64,000 bases of DNA from DASXMT01 sp036521415 (GTDB lineage Bacteria; Actinomycetota; Acidimicrobiia; Acidimicrobiales; RAAP-2), in assembly GCA_036521415.1 (NCBI GenBank), contig DATDHU010000020.1, positions 1-64,000 of the forward strand, given 5' to 3'. Shown piece after piece: positions 53,714 to 62,076 of this stretch (within the stretch, counting starts at the first letter, position 1; each line of letters starts with the position of its first letter). The notes beneath the pieces are model-generated. The model searched no databases and had not been told where the DNA came from. It worked only from the letters and a program-made list of their open reading frames with translations. The translations under genes and the position numbers were made by a program.

Positions 53714-53995
53714 GTGAGCTACGTGCGGGTCTGTGGTTGCAAGTCGAAGCCAGTCGCAGGCGAAACGACCCACGTAAGGCAACTCCTGGTTGCTGAGCAT
53801 GGTGCGGCTTAGGAGTAAGACCTGCCCGCGGCGCCCCCGACTCTCGGGGGCGGGCGGAGATGGGGTGACGCGTGCCGTTCACGGTGCCGCCGGGTTGTCG
53901 ACCGCTACGCGGTCAGGGAGCCGCCGGTGCCGGGCCGCCATTCCCACTGCAGGCGAGTGTGGGGTCAAAGACCAGGTCAGCCGCACGTAGCACAC
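53714..53995 (+). ncRNA. Structured RNA upstream of hpf, probable raiA-motif RNA
   Basis: A 282-nt domain closed by a long-range helix: GTG-A-GCTACGTGC (53714-53726) pairs with GCACGTAGC-A-CAC (53983-53995), 12 base pairs with one A/A mismatch. Inside are GGGTC/GACCC (53727-53731 with 53767-53771), ACTCCT/AGGAGT (53782-53787 with 53811-53816), CGCCCCC/GGGGGCG (53832-53838 with 53846-53852), GACCGC-TAC-GCGGTC (53900-53914), CCCAC/GTGGG (53943-53947 with 53959-53963) and GGTC-AAA-GACC (53963-53973; its first base overlaps the previous arm). A conserved RNA called the raiA motif is known upstream of raiA/hpf genes in Firmicutes and Actinobacteria. Position and size fit; I did not match its consensus base by base. 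Confidence 0.6.
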
Positions 53996-54103
53996 ACGTC
54001 CCATCCACGTCATGACCGATCAGGAGGACCGGCCGACCCAGCACCCCAACCACGCAGCAGTACCGACCACAGAGCAGTTCCGACCACACAGGAGGGCGAG
54101 CAA

Positions 54104-54469
54104 GTGGACGTTGTCATCGCGAATGGCCGCAGGATGGTGCCTGATTCACTCCGGGCACTCGTCGGGGAGAAGGTGGGCCGGCTGGACCGGTACTGCCCGG
54201 GCCTCGACCGGGCCGAGGTGCGCTTCAGCGAGGAGCACAATCGCCGAATCGTGGACAGCGAGATCTGCGAGGTGATCATGACCGGCCATGGACGGGTCGT
54301 CCGAGCCCGGGCCGCCGCCCCCGAGGCGCTGGCGGCCGTGGACCGGGTGGTGGAAAAGCTCGAGCACCAGCTGGAGAAGACGAAGGGGCGGCTGATCAAC
54401 TCCCACCAGGGCCGGGCATCGAGCGCGGCGGTCCGAGCCCAGCAACGACCCAAGGTGCGCACCGCATAG
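54104..54469 (+). CDS. hpf: Ribosome hibernation-promoting factor (short form)
   Basis: 121 residues, HPF/RaiA/S30AE family. DVVIANGRRMVPDSLRALVGEKVGRLDRY, EVRFSEEHN and CEVIMTGHGRVVRARAAAPE give the beta-alpha-beta-beta-beta-alpha fold. It ends shortly after the second helix, without the C-terminal dimerisation domain of the long HPF usual in actinobacteria. It binds the 30S decoding centre and silences ribosomes in stasis. GTG 54104 has GGAGGG 7 nt upstream. Followed by secA, as in many actinobacteria. Confidence 0.88.
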   Translation: MDVVIANGRRMVPDSLRALVGEKVGRLDRYCPGLDRAEVRFSEEHNRRIVDSEICEVIMTGHGRVVRARAAAPEALAAVDRVVEKLEHQLEKTKGRLINSHQGRASSAAVRAQQRPKVRTA

Positions 54470-54534
54470 GCGCACTGCGTGAACCGGGCCCTCCGAGACC
54501 GCCGGGAGGGACTGATCGGTAGAATGGGTGGCCT

Positions 54535-57348
54535 ATGAGCGTTTTCACCAAGGTTCTCCGCGCGGGCGAAGGGAAGAAGGTCCGCCGGCTGGCTGAGCTG
54601 GTTCCCCTCGTGAACGACCTGGAGCCGGAGATGGAAGCGCGCTCGGACGCCGAGCTGCGGGCGGCCACCGACGTGTTCCGCCAACGGCTGGCCGATGGCG
54701 AGACCCTCGAGGACATGTTGGTCGAGGCCTTCGCCGTGGTGCGCGAGGGCGCGTGGCGCGTCCTGGGTCAGCGGCACTTCGATGCCCAGCTCATGGGGGG
54801 CATGGCCCTCCACTTCGGGTGGATCGCCGAGATGAAGACGGGCGAGGGGAAGACGCTGGTGTCCACCCTTCCCGTCTACCTGAACGCACTGGCTGACAAC
54901 GGGGTCCACCTGGTCACGGTCAACGACTACCTGGCCAGTCGGGACGCGGCGTGGATGGGCCGGCTGCACAACTTCCTCGGCCTCACCGTGGGCCGGGTCG
55001 GGCCGGACATCGAGGATCCGGCAGCGAAGCGCCTGGCCTACGAGGCGGACGTGACCTATGGGACCAACACCGAATTCGGGTTCGACTACCTGCGGGACAA
55101 CATGGCCCGGTCCAAGGACGCCATGGTCCAGCGCGGGCATCATTTCGCCATCGTCGACGAAGTGGACTCCATCCTCATCGACGAGGCCCGGACCCCGCTG
55201 ATCATCTCGGGACCGGCCGCCGAGTCGGCCAAGCTCTACTACCAGTTCGCCGGGATCGTCCGCACGCTGCGGGTGGACGACGACTACGAGGTCGACGAGG
55301 AGAAGAAGATCGTCGTCCCCACCGAGGCCGGTATCGAGAAGGTGGAGCGCCAACTCGGGGTGAGCAACCTCTACGACTCCGTGGCCGTCAACCACGTCCA
55401 CCACCTCACCCAGGCCCTCCTGGCCAAGGAGCTCTACCGCCGGGACAAGGACTACCTGATCGACCAGGGCGAGGTGAAGATCGTCGACGAGTTCACCGGG
55501 CGGACCCTGGACGGCCGGCGCTGGTCGGACGGCCTGCACCAGGCGGTCGAGGCCAAGGAGCGGGTGCGGATCAAAGAGGAGAACCACACCTGGGCCACGG
55601 TGACCCTCCAGAACTACTTCCTCCTCTACGAGAAGTTGGCCGGGATGACCGGCACGGCCGAGACCGAGGCGTCGGAGTTCGCCAATACCTATTCGCTGCC
55701 CGTGGTGCCGATCCCCACCAACAAGCCGCTCATCCGGGCCGACGCCTCCGACCTGATCTACAAGTCCGAGGAGGCCAAGTTCGCCGCCGTGGTCGACGAC
55801 ATCGCCGAACGGCACGCCACCGGCCAACCGGTGCTGGTGGGCACGGCATCGGTGTCCAAGTCCGAGCAGCTGTCGCGCTTGCTCGAGAAGAAGGGGATCC
55901 CCCACGAGGTGCTGAATGCCAAGCAGCACTTCCGGGAGGCCGAGATCGTGGCCCAGGCCGGTCGGGTGGGCGGGGTGACCGTGGCCACCAACATGGCCGG
56001 GCGGGGCGTCGACATCATTCTCGGCGGGAACCCCGAGCTGTTGGCCCTGCACGAGGCGCGGTCCGAGGGTCTGGACCTCGAGTCCGACGACGGGAAGGCG
56101 GCCCTGGCCGCGGCCCAGGCCCGGTTCGAACAGTCGTGCGCCAAGGAGGGCGAGGAGGTGCTGGCCGCCGGCGGCCTCTACGTCCTGGGCAGCGAGCGCC
56201 ACGAGAGCCGCCGGATCGACAACCAGCTCCGGGGCCGATCCGGCCGCCAGGGCGACCCCGGCGAGAGCCGCTTCTTCCTCTCGCTGGAGGACGACCTCTT
56301 GCGTCTGTTCGCCACCAACGCCATGAGCTGGGTCATGAACCGCGCCCTGCCCGACGAAGTGCCCATCGAGGCGAGGATGGTGACCAAGGCCATCGAGCGG
56401 GCGCAGAACACGGTCGAGGGCCGCAACGCCGAGACCCGCAAGGACGTCCTCAAGTACGACAAGGTCATGGACAAGCAGCGCAAGGTCATCTATGAGCGGC
56501 GGCTGCAGATCATCGAGGGCGAGGACCTCCGCGACGAGACCCTGGAGCTGCTCGAGTCGACCATGACCGCACTGGTGGCCGAGGCGTGCCCCAGCGACTA
56601 CGTCGAAGAATGGGACCTGCCCCGCCTGATCACCGAAGTCACCCAGTACTTCCCGACCCAGTTCGTGGCCGAGGACCTCGACGAGGCGACCACCACCGGA
56701 CAGGTGACCGAGAGCCTGGTGACCGAGGCCCTGGAGCTCTACGCCGAGCGGGACGAGAGTCTGCCCGGCGGCGAGGAGACGGCCCGCCAGCTCGAGCGGG
56801 ACGTGATGCTCCAGATCATCGACCAGCGGTGGCGGGACCACTTGGCCGACATGGACTACCTCCGGGAGGGCATCAACCTGCGGGCCATGGGTAACCAGGA
56901 CCCGCTGGTGGCATGGGAGCGTGAGAGCTTCGCCATGTTCGAGCGGCTCATGGAGGGGATCACCGACGACTACCTGCGGTACATCTTCCACGTCCAAGTG
57001 CTCACCGAGCAGGCTCCCGAGCCCGACCTCGGCCAGGCCAACTACATCGCCGCCGACGATCCGGTCCAGGACGCGGGCCCCATGGCCGCGGCGTTGGCCG
57101 GGCAGGTGCTGATGGAGGCCGAGATGGCCCTGTCCGAAGACCACGCACCCAATGGGCTCGCCGAGGGGCCCGCACCCACCGGCTCGCCATCAGGCAGTCC
57201 GGCATCCAACAGACGGGCCACTCGGGCCGCCGACCCGGGCGAGATCCAGGCCCCCATCGTGAAGTCGGACCACGAGAAGGTGGGACGGAACCAACCGTGC
57301 TGGTGCGGGAGCGGCAAGAAGTTCAAGCTCTGCCACGGCGCCAGCTGA
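54535..57348 (+). CDS. secA: Preprotein translocase ATPase SecA
   Basis: 937 residues. Walker A KTGEGKT (residues 101-107), DEAD-like VDEVDSILIDEARTPL (~205-220), FTGRTLDGRRWSDGLHQA, ATNMAGRGVDI and a C-terminal zinc-binding SEC-C tail CWCGSGKKFKLCH are all present. It drives secretory proteins through SecYEG. Length and the SEC-C tail match housekeeping SecA1. The linker before the tail is Pro/Ser-rich. ATG 54535; the stop is immediately followed by the prfB start. Confidence 0.97.
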   Translation: MSVFTKVLRAGEGKKVRRLAELVPLVNDLEPEMEARSDAELRAATDVFRQRLADGETLEDMLVEAFAVVREGAWRVLGQRHFDAQLMGGMALHFGWIAEMKTGEGKTLVSTLPVYLNALADNGVHLVTVNDYLASRDAAWMGRLHNFLGLTVGRVGPDIEDPAAKRLAYEADVTYGTNTEFGFDYLRDNMARSKDAMVQRGHHFAIVDEVDSILIDEARTPLIISGPAAESAKLYYQFAGIVRTLRVDDDYEVDEEKKIVVPTEAGIEKVERQLGVSNLYDSVAVNHVHHLTQALLAKELYRRDKDYLIDQGEVKIVDEFTGRTLDGRRWSDGLHQAVEAKERVRIKEENHTWATVTLQNYFLLYEKLAGMTGTAETEASEFANTYSLPVVPIPTNKPLIRADASDLIYKSEEAKFAAVVDDIAERHATGQPVLVGTASVSKSEQLSRLLEKKGIPHEVLNAKQHFREAEIVAQAGRVGGVTVATNMAGRGVDIILGGNPELLALHEARSEGLDLESDDGKAALAAAQARFEQSCAKEGEEVLAAGGLYVLGSERHESRRIDNQLRGRSGRQGDPGESRFFLSLEDDLLRLFATNAMSWVMNRALPDEVPIEARMVTKAIERAQNTVEGRNAETRKDVLKYDKVMDKQRKVIYERRLQIIEGEDLRDETLELLESTMTALVAEACPSDYVEEWDLPRLITEVTQYFPTQFVAEDLDEATTTGQVTESLVTEALELYAERDESLPGGEETARQLERDVMLQIIDQRWRDHLADMDYLREGINLRAMGNQDPLVAWERESFAMFERLMEGITDDYLRYIFHVQVLTEQAPEPDLGQANYIAADDPVQDAGPMAAALAGQVLMEAEMALSEDHAPNGLAEGPAPTGSPSGSPASNRRATRAADPGEIQAPIVKSDHEKVGRNQPCWCGSGKKFKLCHGAS

Positions 57349-58506
57349 ATGCCCGCCGCTGGCAGCCCCCGTCCCGGGGCTGAGACAGAGCGCGTCGACA
57401 TCCCGGCGCGTCTGTCCGAGCTGGGCGACCGCCTGTCGGTGGCCGAGCACTACCTGGGCATCGAGCAACTCCGTGCCCGACGCGCCGAGCTCGAGGCGTC
57501 GGCATCGCTCCCCGACCTCTGGGACGATCCCGACAACGCCCGGAGCGTGACCACCGAGCTGGGCCGGGTGACCGAGGACATCGAGCTGCTCGACAGCCTG
57601 TCCGGGATACTGTCCGACGCGTCGACCCTCTACGAGCTCTCCGAGGAAGAGGACGACCAGTCCCAGCGTCCCGAAGTCGAAGCCGGCTTGGCCGAGCTGG
57701 ATCGCCGGCTCGGCGACTTGGAGCTCCGGTCGCTCTTTGCCGGTGACCATGATGAGCTCGACGCGGTGGCGGAGATCCACGCCGGGGCAGGCGGTACCGA
57801 TGCGCAGGACTGGGCCGAGATGCTACTGCGGATGTATTCGCGGTGGGCCGAGCGCCGTGGGTTCGAGTTCGAAGTGGACGAGGCCACCCCGGGCCAGGAG
57901 GCCGGCCTGTTGTCGGCCACCTTCATCGTCAAGGGGCGCTACGCCTTCGGCCTGTTGGCCGCCGAGCGCGGTGTCCATCGTCTGGTCCGCATCTCGCCAT
58001 TCGACGCCCAGCACCGGCGGCAGACCAGTTTCGCATCGCTCGACGTGGTCCCGTTCCTGGAAGACGTGTCCGGTGAGGTGGACATCGACGAGAAGGATCT
58101 CCGGGTCGACACCTACCGGTCGTCGGGAGCCGGTGGCCAGCACGTGAACAAGACGGACTCGGCCGTTCGCCTCACCCACCTGCCCACCGGGATCGTGGTG
58201 TCGTGTCAGAACCAACGGAGCCAGCACCAGAATAAGGCCAAGGCCATGCAGATCCTGGGGGCCAAGCTGGCCGAGCGGCAGCGGGCCGAGCGGGAGGCGG
58301 AGCTCGAAGCGCTCTCAGGAGATCGGGCTGACAACGCATGGGGAAATCAGATCCGCTCCTATGTCATGGCCCCCTACCAATTGGTCAAGGACCTCCGCAC
58401 CAACGAGGAGACCGGAAGCGTCGAGTCCGTCCTCGACGGGGACCTCGACGCTTTCATGGAAGCGGAGCTGCGCAGGCAGGCTGAGCTGCGACGAAAGGCG
58501 GATTGA
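57349..58506 (+). CDS. prfB: Peptide chain release factor 2
   Basis: 385 residues. The stop-codon tripeptide SPF is at residues 216-218 (RISPFDAQHRRQTSF) and the peptidyl-hydrolysis motif GGQ at 262-264 (SSGAGGQHVNKTDSAVR), which together define RF2 (reads UGA and UAA). The frame is uninterrupted from the ATG, with no in-frame UGA, so there is no programmed frameshift as in E. coli prfB. Starts directly after the secA stop. Downstream lies a 21-bp repeat and then ftsE. Confidence 0.96.
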   Translation: MPAAGSPRPGAETERVDIPARLSELGDRLSVAEHYLGIEQLRARRAELEASASLPDLWDDPDNARSVTTELGRVTEDIELLDSLSGILSDASTLYELSEEEDDQSQRPEVEAGLAELDRRLGDLELRSLFAGDHDELDAVAEIHAGAGGTDAQDWAEMLLRMYSRWAERRGFEFEVDEATPGQEAGLLSATFIVKGRYAFGLLAAERGVHRLVRISPFDAQHRRQTSFASLDVVPFLEDVSGEVDIDEKDLRVDTYRSSGAGGQHVNKTDSAVRLTHLPTGIVVSCQNQRSQHQNKAKAMQILGAKLAERQRAEREAELEALSGDRADNAWGNQIRSYVMAPYQLVKDLRTNEETGSVESVLDGDLDAFMEAELRRQAELRRKAD

Positions 58507-58553
58507 CCGGGGCTGCCCAAGTTCGGGAGTCAAGTTGGTTACACTTGCTCCGG

Positions 58554-58595
58554 ATGGGACCGCACTCGTTCCGCATGGGACCGCTCTCGTTCCGC
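58554..58595. repeat. 21-bp tandem repeat, 2 copies
   Basis: Units 58554-58574 and 58575-58595, differing at one base, beginning ATGGGACCGC and ending CTCGTTCCGC. In the prfB-ftsE spacer, 29 bp before the ftsE start. Confidence 0.9.
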
Positions 58596-58623
58596 CACTC
58601 CCCCCTCTCATGATGCTCCCCTC

Positions 58624-59391
58624 ATGATCCGTTTCGACAACGTCACCAAGACGTACAAGGGCACCACCGTGGCGCTCCATCAGTGCTCGGTGGAGATCGA
58701 CAAGGGGGAGTTTGTCTTCCTCGTCGGTCCCTCGGGATCGGGAAAGACCACCTTCATCCGCCTGCTCCTCCGTGAGGAGACGCCGGACTCCGGACGCATC
58801 TGGGAGGCGGGCAAGGAGATCGGTCACCTGTCCAAGTGGCGCATCCCGTACCTCCGCCGGAACATCGGCTGCGTCTTCCAGGACTTCCGCCTGCTGCCGA
58901 ACAAGAACGTCTTCGAGAACGTGGCCTTCGCCCTCGAGGTCATCGGCCGGCCCAAGCACGTCATCAGCCAACAGGTCCCTCAGGTCCTCGACCTGGTCGG
59001 TCTGTCCAAGAAGCGCAACAACCTCCCCCATGAGCTGTCCGGCGGCGAGCAGCAGCGCGTGGCCGTGGCCCGGGCCTTCGTGAACCGACCTCTGATCCTG
59101 CTGGCCGACGAGCCCACCGGGAACTTGGACCCCACCACCAGCCTCGGGATCATGCGGCTCCTGGACCGGATCAATCGCACCGGCACCACCGTGGTCATTG
59201 CCACCCACGATGCCGGCATGGTCGACCAGATGCGGCGCCGGGTCATCGAGCTCGACCGCGGCGTGCTCGTGCGCGACCAGGCCCGCGGCGTCTACGGCAT
59301 CGACAGCGCGGTCGCCGCCCAGGGTGCCGGCTCACCCACCGGCACGGCGATGGGTAACGGTCTCGACGGAGGATTGGTGATCGAGGCCTGA
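58624..59391 (+). CDS. ftsE: Cell division ATP-binding protein FtsE
   Basis: 255 residues. ABC ATPase: Walker A GPSGSGKTT, Q-loop CVFQDFRLLP, signature LSGGEQQRVAVARA, Walker B LILLADEPTGNLDP and the H-loop ATHDAGMV. It energises FtsX to activate peptidoglycan hydrolases at the septum. A ~30-residue tail beyond the core is Gly/Ala-rich. ATG 58624; no strong RBS seen. Its TGA overlaps the ftsX ATG by one base (TGATG). Confidence 0.95.
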   Translation: MIRFDNVTKTYKGTTVALHQCSVEIDKGEFVFLVGPSGSGKTTFIRLLLREETPDSGRIWEAGKEIGHLSKWRIPYLRRNIGCVFQDFRLLPNKNVFENVAFALEVIGRPKHVISQQVPQVLDLVGLSKKRNNLPHELSGGEQQRVAVARAFVNRPLILLADEPTGNLDPTTSLGIMRLLDRINRTGTTVVIATHDAGMVDQMRRRVIELDRGVLVRDQARGVYGIDSAVAAQGAGSPTGTAMGNGLDGGLVIEA

Positions 59392-60275
59392 TGCCCGTTT
59401 CAGTTGGGTACGTCTCCAAGGAAGCCGGTACCAACCTGTGGCGGAACCGGCTCATGACGGTCGCCGCCGTGCTGACGGTGGCCGTGTCCCTGGCCCTGGT
59501 CGGATCGGCCCTCCTGTTGAAGCAGGGCGCCTCGAATGCCACCACGCGGTGGCAACAGGGCGTGGACGTCGTGGTGTTCGTCCAGCCGAAGGCGGCTCCG
59601 GCCCAGAACACCGCCATCGGCACCGAGCTCAAGCAGCTCCCGTTCGTAAAGACGTGCACGGCCCGGAGCCAGAGCTGGGACTACGCCGAGGCCAAGCAGT
59701 TAGAGCCGCCCGACCTGTCCAACGCGTTGAGCGTGTCCGACGTGCCCTCGTCGTGGCGATGCCATCTCACCGATGCATCCCAGGCCTCGGTCATCCAGAC
59801 CGAGTTCACCGGCAAGCCCGGCGTGGCCACCGTGGCCTCTCCTACCCAACAGATCCACACCATGGAGAACGTGATCCACGTCCTGCAGTGGGTGTTCCTG
59901 TCCATTGCCGTGGTGCTCTTGTTGTCGGCCTCTGTCCTCATCTTGAACACCATCCGCATGGCCATCTTCGCCCGGCGCCGTGAGGTGTCGGTCATGAAGC
60001 TGGTCGGCGCCACCAACTGGTTCATCCGATTGCCGTTCATGGCCGAAGGACTGGTCCAGGGACTGCTGGGCGGAGGCGTGGCCGTCCTGGCCGTCCTCGG
60101 CCTGTACTGGGGCATAGGGCTCGACGTCCCCCACGACGCCAGTGGATCGATCACCGCCCAGATGGCCATGGGCGGATGGGAGGTGGCGGCCACCTGCATC
60201 CTGGTCCTGGTGGTCGGCGTGGGGGTGGGTGTGGTCGGCTCGGCCTTCGCCGTTCGGCGCTTCCTCGACGTCTGA
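59391..60275 (+). CDS. ftsX: Cell division protein FtsX
   Basis: 294 residues. A first membrane helix (LMTVAAVLTVAVSLALVGSALL), an extracytoplasmic domain of ~120 residues, and three more helices in the C-terminal FtsX/MacB permease domain (SASVLILNTIRMAIFARRRE, MKLVGATNWFIRLPF). Partner of FtsE in an ABC-like complex. The extracellular domain has two Cys (KTCTARS, WRCHLTD), as in some actinobacterial FtsX. Start overlaps ftsE. Normally smpB follows; here a beta-lactamase-fold gene does. Confidence 0.93.
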   Translation: MPVSVGYVSKEAGTNLWRNRLMTVAAVLTVAVSLALVGSALLLKQGASNATTRWQQGVDVVVFVQPKAAPAQNTAIGTELKQLPFVKTCTARSQSWDYAEAKQLEPPDLSNALSVSDVPSSWRCHLTDASQASVIQTEFTGKPGVATVASPTQQIHTMENVIHVLQWVFLSIAVVLLLSASVLILNTIRMAIFARRREVSVMKLVGATNWFIRLPFMAEGLVQGLLGGGVAVLAVLGLYWGIGLDVPHDASGSITAQMAMGGWEVAATCILVLVVGVGVGVVGSAFAVRRFLDV

Positions 60276-60296
60276 CCGACGACGGCGGCCGGTCGA

Positions 60297-61175
60297 GTGG
60301 GGCCCCTTGACCTGGTGGCCCGCTGGCCGGTGACCCCCGCCGCAGTCGGGATCGTCGGTCCCCGCTCGACCGGAGGATGTCCCGATGTCCTCGACTGGGT
60401 CGGTGACGTGGATCGGCGCTATCCCTGGGCGTCGGTGACCAAGGTGATCACCGCCCTGGCCGTGCTGGTGGCGGTGGAGGAGGGCACCATGGACCTCGAC
60501 GAGGCGGGAGGCCCCCCTGGGTCCACGGTCCGCCACCTGCTGGCCCATGCCTCGGGCCTCGGGCCCGAGAGCCGCTCGCCCCTCACTGCGCCCGGTACCC
60601 GGAGGATCTACTCCAATGCCGGCTTCGAGTGGTTGGCCGAGCTGCTGGCCGACCGGTCGGGCGTGGCCTTCTCCGCCTACGTTGCCGACGGGGTGCTCGG
60701 CCCTCTGAGCTTGGCCGGCACCATCCTGCCCGAGGGAACCTCGCCGGCCTCCGGGCTGGCCGGACCACTCGGTGACCTGCTGAGACTGACAGCGGAGCTT
60801 GCCGCCCCCACGCTCATCAGTGCCGAAACCCATCGACTGGCCACCTCGGTGGCCTTCCCCGGGTTGGCCGGGGTCCTACCTGGCTTTGGGAGGTTCGAGC
60901 ACTGTGACTGGGGGCTGGGCCTGGAGATCCGGGGGACCAAACACCCCCACTGGACGGGGGACCACAACTCGCCGGCGACCTTCGGCCACTTCGGCCAGTC
61001 GGGTTCGTTCGTCTGGGTCGACCCGCTCGCCGGCCTGGCCTGTGCCGGCCTGGCCGACCGTCCGTTTGGGCCGTGGGCGGCTGAGGCTTGGCCGCAACTG
61101 GCCGACGCCGTCCTGGCCGACGCCGCTGTGTCGGATGCTGGTGTTCCCGACGCTGCTCCTCGATGCCCACCCTGA
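60297..61175 (+). CDS. Serine beta-lactamase-family protein (class C/esterase fold)
   Basis: 292 residues. The SxxK motif SVTK (in WASVTKVITALAVLV), a Y-x-N motif in RIYSNAGFEWLAEL, and a late HFGQSG near the third active-site strand identify the beta-lactamase/PBP-like fold (AmpC, EstB relatives). No signal peptide, so probably cytoplasmic. It is 22 nt downstream of ftsX and may be co-transcribed. Could be an esterase, D-Ala peptidase relative or amidase; substrate unknown. The C-terminus is Ala/Pro-rich. Confidence 0.82.
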   Translation: MGPLDLVARWPVTPAAVGIVGPRSTGGCPDVLDWVGDVDRRYPWASVTKVITALAVLVAVEEGTMDLDEAGGPPGSTVRHLLAHASGLGPESRSPLTAPGTRRIYSNAGFEWLAELLADRSGVAFSAYVADGVLGPLSLAGTILPEGTSPASGLAGPLGDLLRLTAELAAPTLISAETHRLATSVAFPGLAGVLPGFGRFEHCDWGLGLEIRGTKHPHWTGDHNSPATFGHFGQSGSFVWVDPLAGLACAGLADRPFGPWAAEAWPQLADAVLADAAVSDAGVPDAAPRCPP

Positions 61176-61221
61176 GCCCCGCCGGTGGTGGAGGTTGGCA
61201 TTTGACCCTAGGCTGCCAGCG

Positions 61222-61965
61222 ATGAAGGGCGTCATCCTGGCCGGCGGGACCGGCTCCCGGCTTCACCCCCTCACCACCATCACCAACAAGCACCTGTTGC
61301 CCATCTACGACCGGCCCATGATCAACTTCTGCATCGAGGCCCTAGTCAAGGCCGGGATCACCGAGATCATGCTGGTCACCGGCGGAACCCACGCCGGCGA
61401 ATTCCTCCGGTTGCTCGGGAATGGGCACGAGTTCGGGATCGATCGGCTCAGCTACGGCTACCAGGAGCGACCCGGCGGGATCGCCGAGGCACTGGGTCTG
61501 GCCGAACGCTTCGTGGATGGCGACCCGGTGCTGGTCATGCTGGCCGACAACATCGTCGAGGGATCGATCGGGCCGATGGTCGAATCGTTCGAGGCCGATC
61601 CGCACGGGGCGCGTATCTTGCTGACGCCGGTCGAGGAGCCTGAGCACCTACGGCATCTGGGCGTGCCCTCCTTCGATGGGGAAGGAAACATCTCGGGCAT
61701 CGTGGAGAAGCCGGACGACCCACCCTCTTCTTACGGCGTCACCGGCATCTACTGCTACGACGCGGACGTGTTCGACGTCATCCCCACCCTCGAGCCCTCC
61801 GGGCGGGGCGAGCTCGAGATCACCGACGTCAACAACCACTACATCGCAAACGGGGCCATGGCCTTCGATGTGCTCGAGGGGTTCTGGGGCGACGCCGGCG
61901 AGTCGATCGACGCCTACTACACGGTCAACGACTTCGTCCGCTCGCACGGAGCGAACAAGGGCTGA
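61222..61965 (+). CDS. Glucose-1-phosphate thymidylyltransferase (RmlA)-like
   Basis: 247 residues. GVILAGGTGSRLHPLTTITNK is the nucleotide loop (usual GTRL is GSRL here), followed by HLLPIYDRPMINF, VMLADNIVEG with the metal Asp, and SYGVTGIYCYD. Shorter than typical RmlA (~290), ending without the C-terminal allosteric helices, like the short RmlA-type enzymes. It should activate glucose-1-P as dTDP-glucose, the entry step for the RmlB-like/RmlD pair at 20-22 kb. Confidence 0.88.
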   Translation: MKGVILAGGTGSRLHPLTTITNKHLLPIYDRPMINFCIEALVKAGITEIMLVTGGTHAGEFLRLLGNGHEFGIDRLSYGYQERPGGIAEALGLAERFVDGDPVLVMLADNIVEGSIGPMVESFEADPHGARILLTPVEEPEHLRHLGVPSFDGEGNISGIVEKPDDPPSSYGVTGIYCYDADVFDVIPTLEPSGRGELEITDVNNHYIANGAMAFDVLEGFWGDAGESIDAYYTVNDFVRSHGANKG

Positions 61966-61980
61966 GCACCGGCGACCCGA

Positions 61981-62040
61981 CCGGGTGCCGAAGGCCCGAA
62001 CCGGCAGGCCCCGGTGCCGAAGTCCCGGGAACCGCAGGGC
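61981..62040. repeat. 30-bp tandem repeat, 2 copies
   Basis: Units 61981-62010 and 62011-62040 share GGTGCCGAAG and an AACCG-CAGG end. In the convergent spacer between the RmlA-like and acyl-CoA synthetase genes; may act in termination for both. Confidence 0.8.
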
Positions 62041-62076
62041 TTGACGCCAAGGGCCGGGCGCAGGCTCAGGTCGGGT

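Larger units (their letters stand above)
53513..54103. other. 591-bp non-coding region before hpf
   Basis: No convincing gene on either strand; short frames such as 53600-53812 (+) and 53552-53800 (-) lack domains and overlap the structured RNA. It holds a 26-bp x2 repeat, a closed multi-helix RNA (53714-53995) and a ~110-nt leader with the hpf RBS (GGAGGG, 54091-54096). Confidence 0.7.

Noticed and set aside
53600..53812. 70-codon open frame (and an 82-codon frame on the other strand).
   Set aside because: No domain, no good RBS, and overlap with helices of the structured RNA.
53868..53990. Partial resemblance to a cobalamin riboswitch (GGTGCC, GGGA, CGGTG, CCACTGC, GTCAAAGACC in order).
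   Set aside because: Key conserved bases are missing, no B12-related gene is downstream, and the segment is better explained as the 3' half of the larger closed RNA before hpf.
54012..54275. 87-codon frame starting just after the structured RNA.
   Set aside because: Overlaps hpf in another frame and has Arg/Ser/Trp-rich shadow composition.
54010..57144. 1044-codon frame on the minus strand.
   Set aside because: Antisense shadow of hpf and secA, whose motifs are complete; long reverse frames are expected at this GC content.
57349..58506. Programmed frameshift in prfB.
   Set aside because: The frame is continuous from the ATG to the stop with no in-frame UGA near codon 25.
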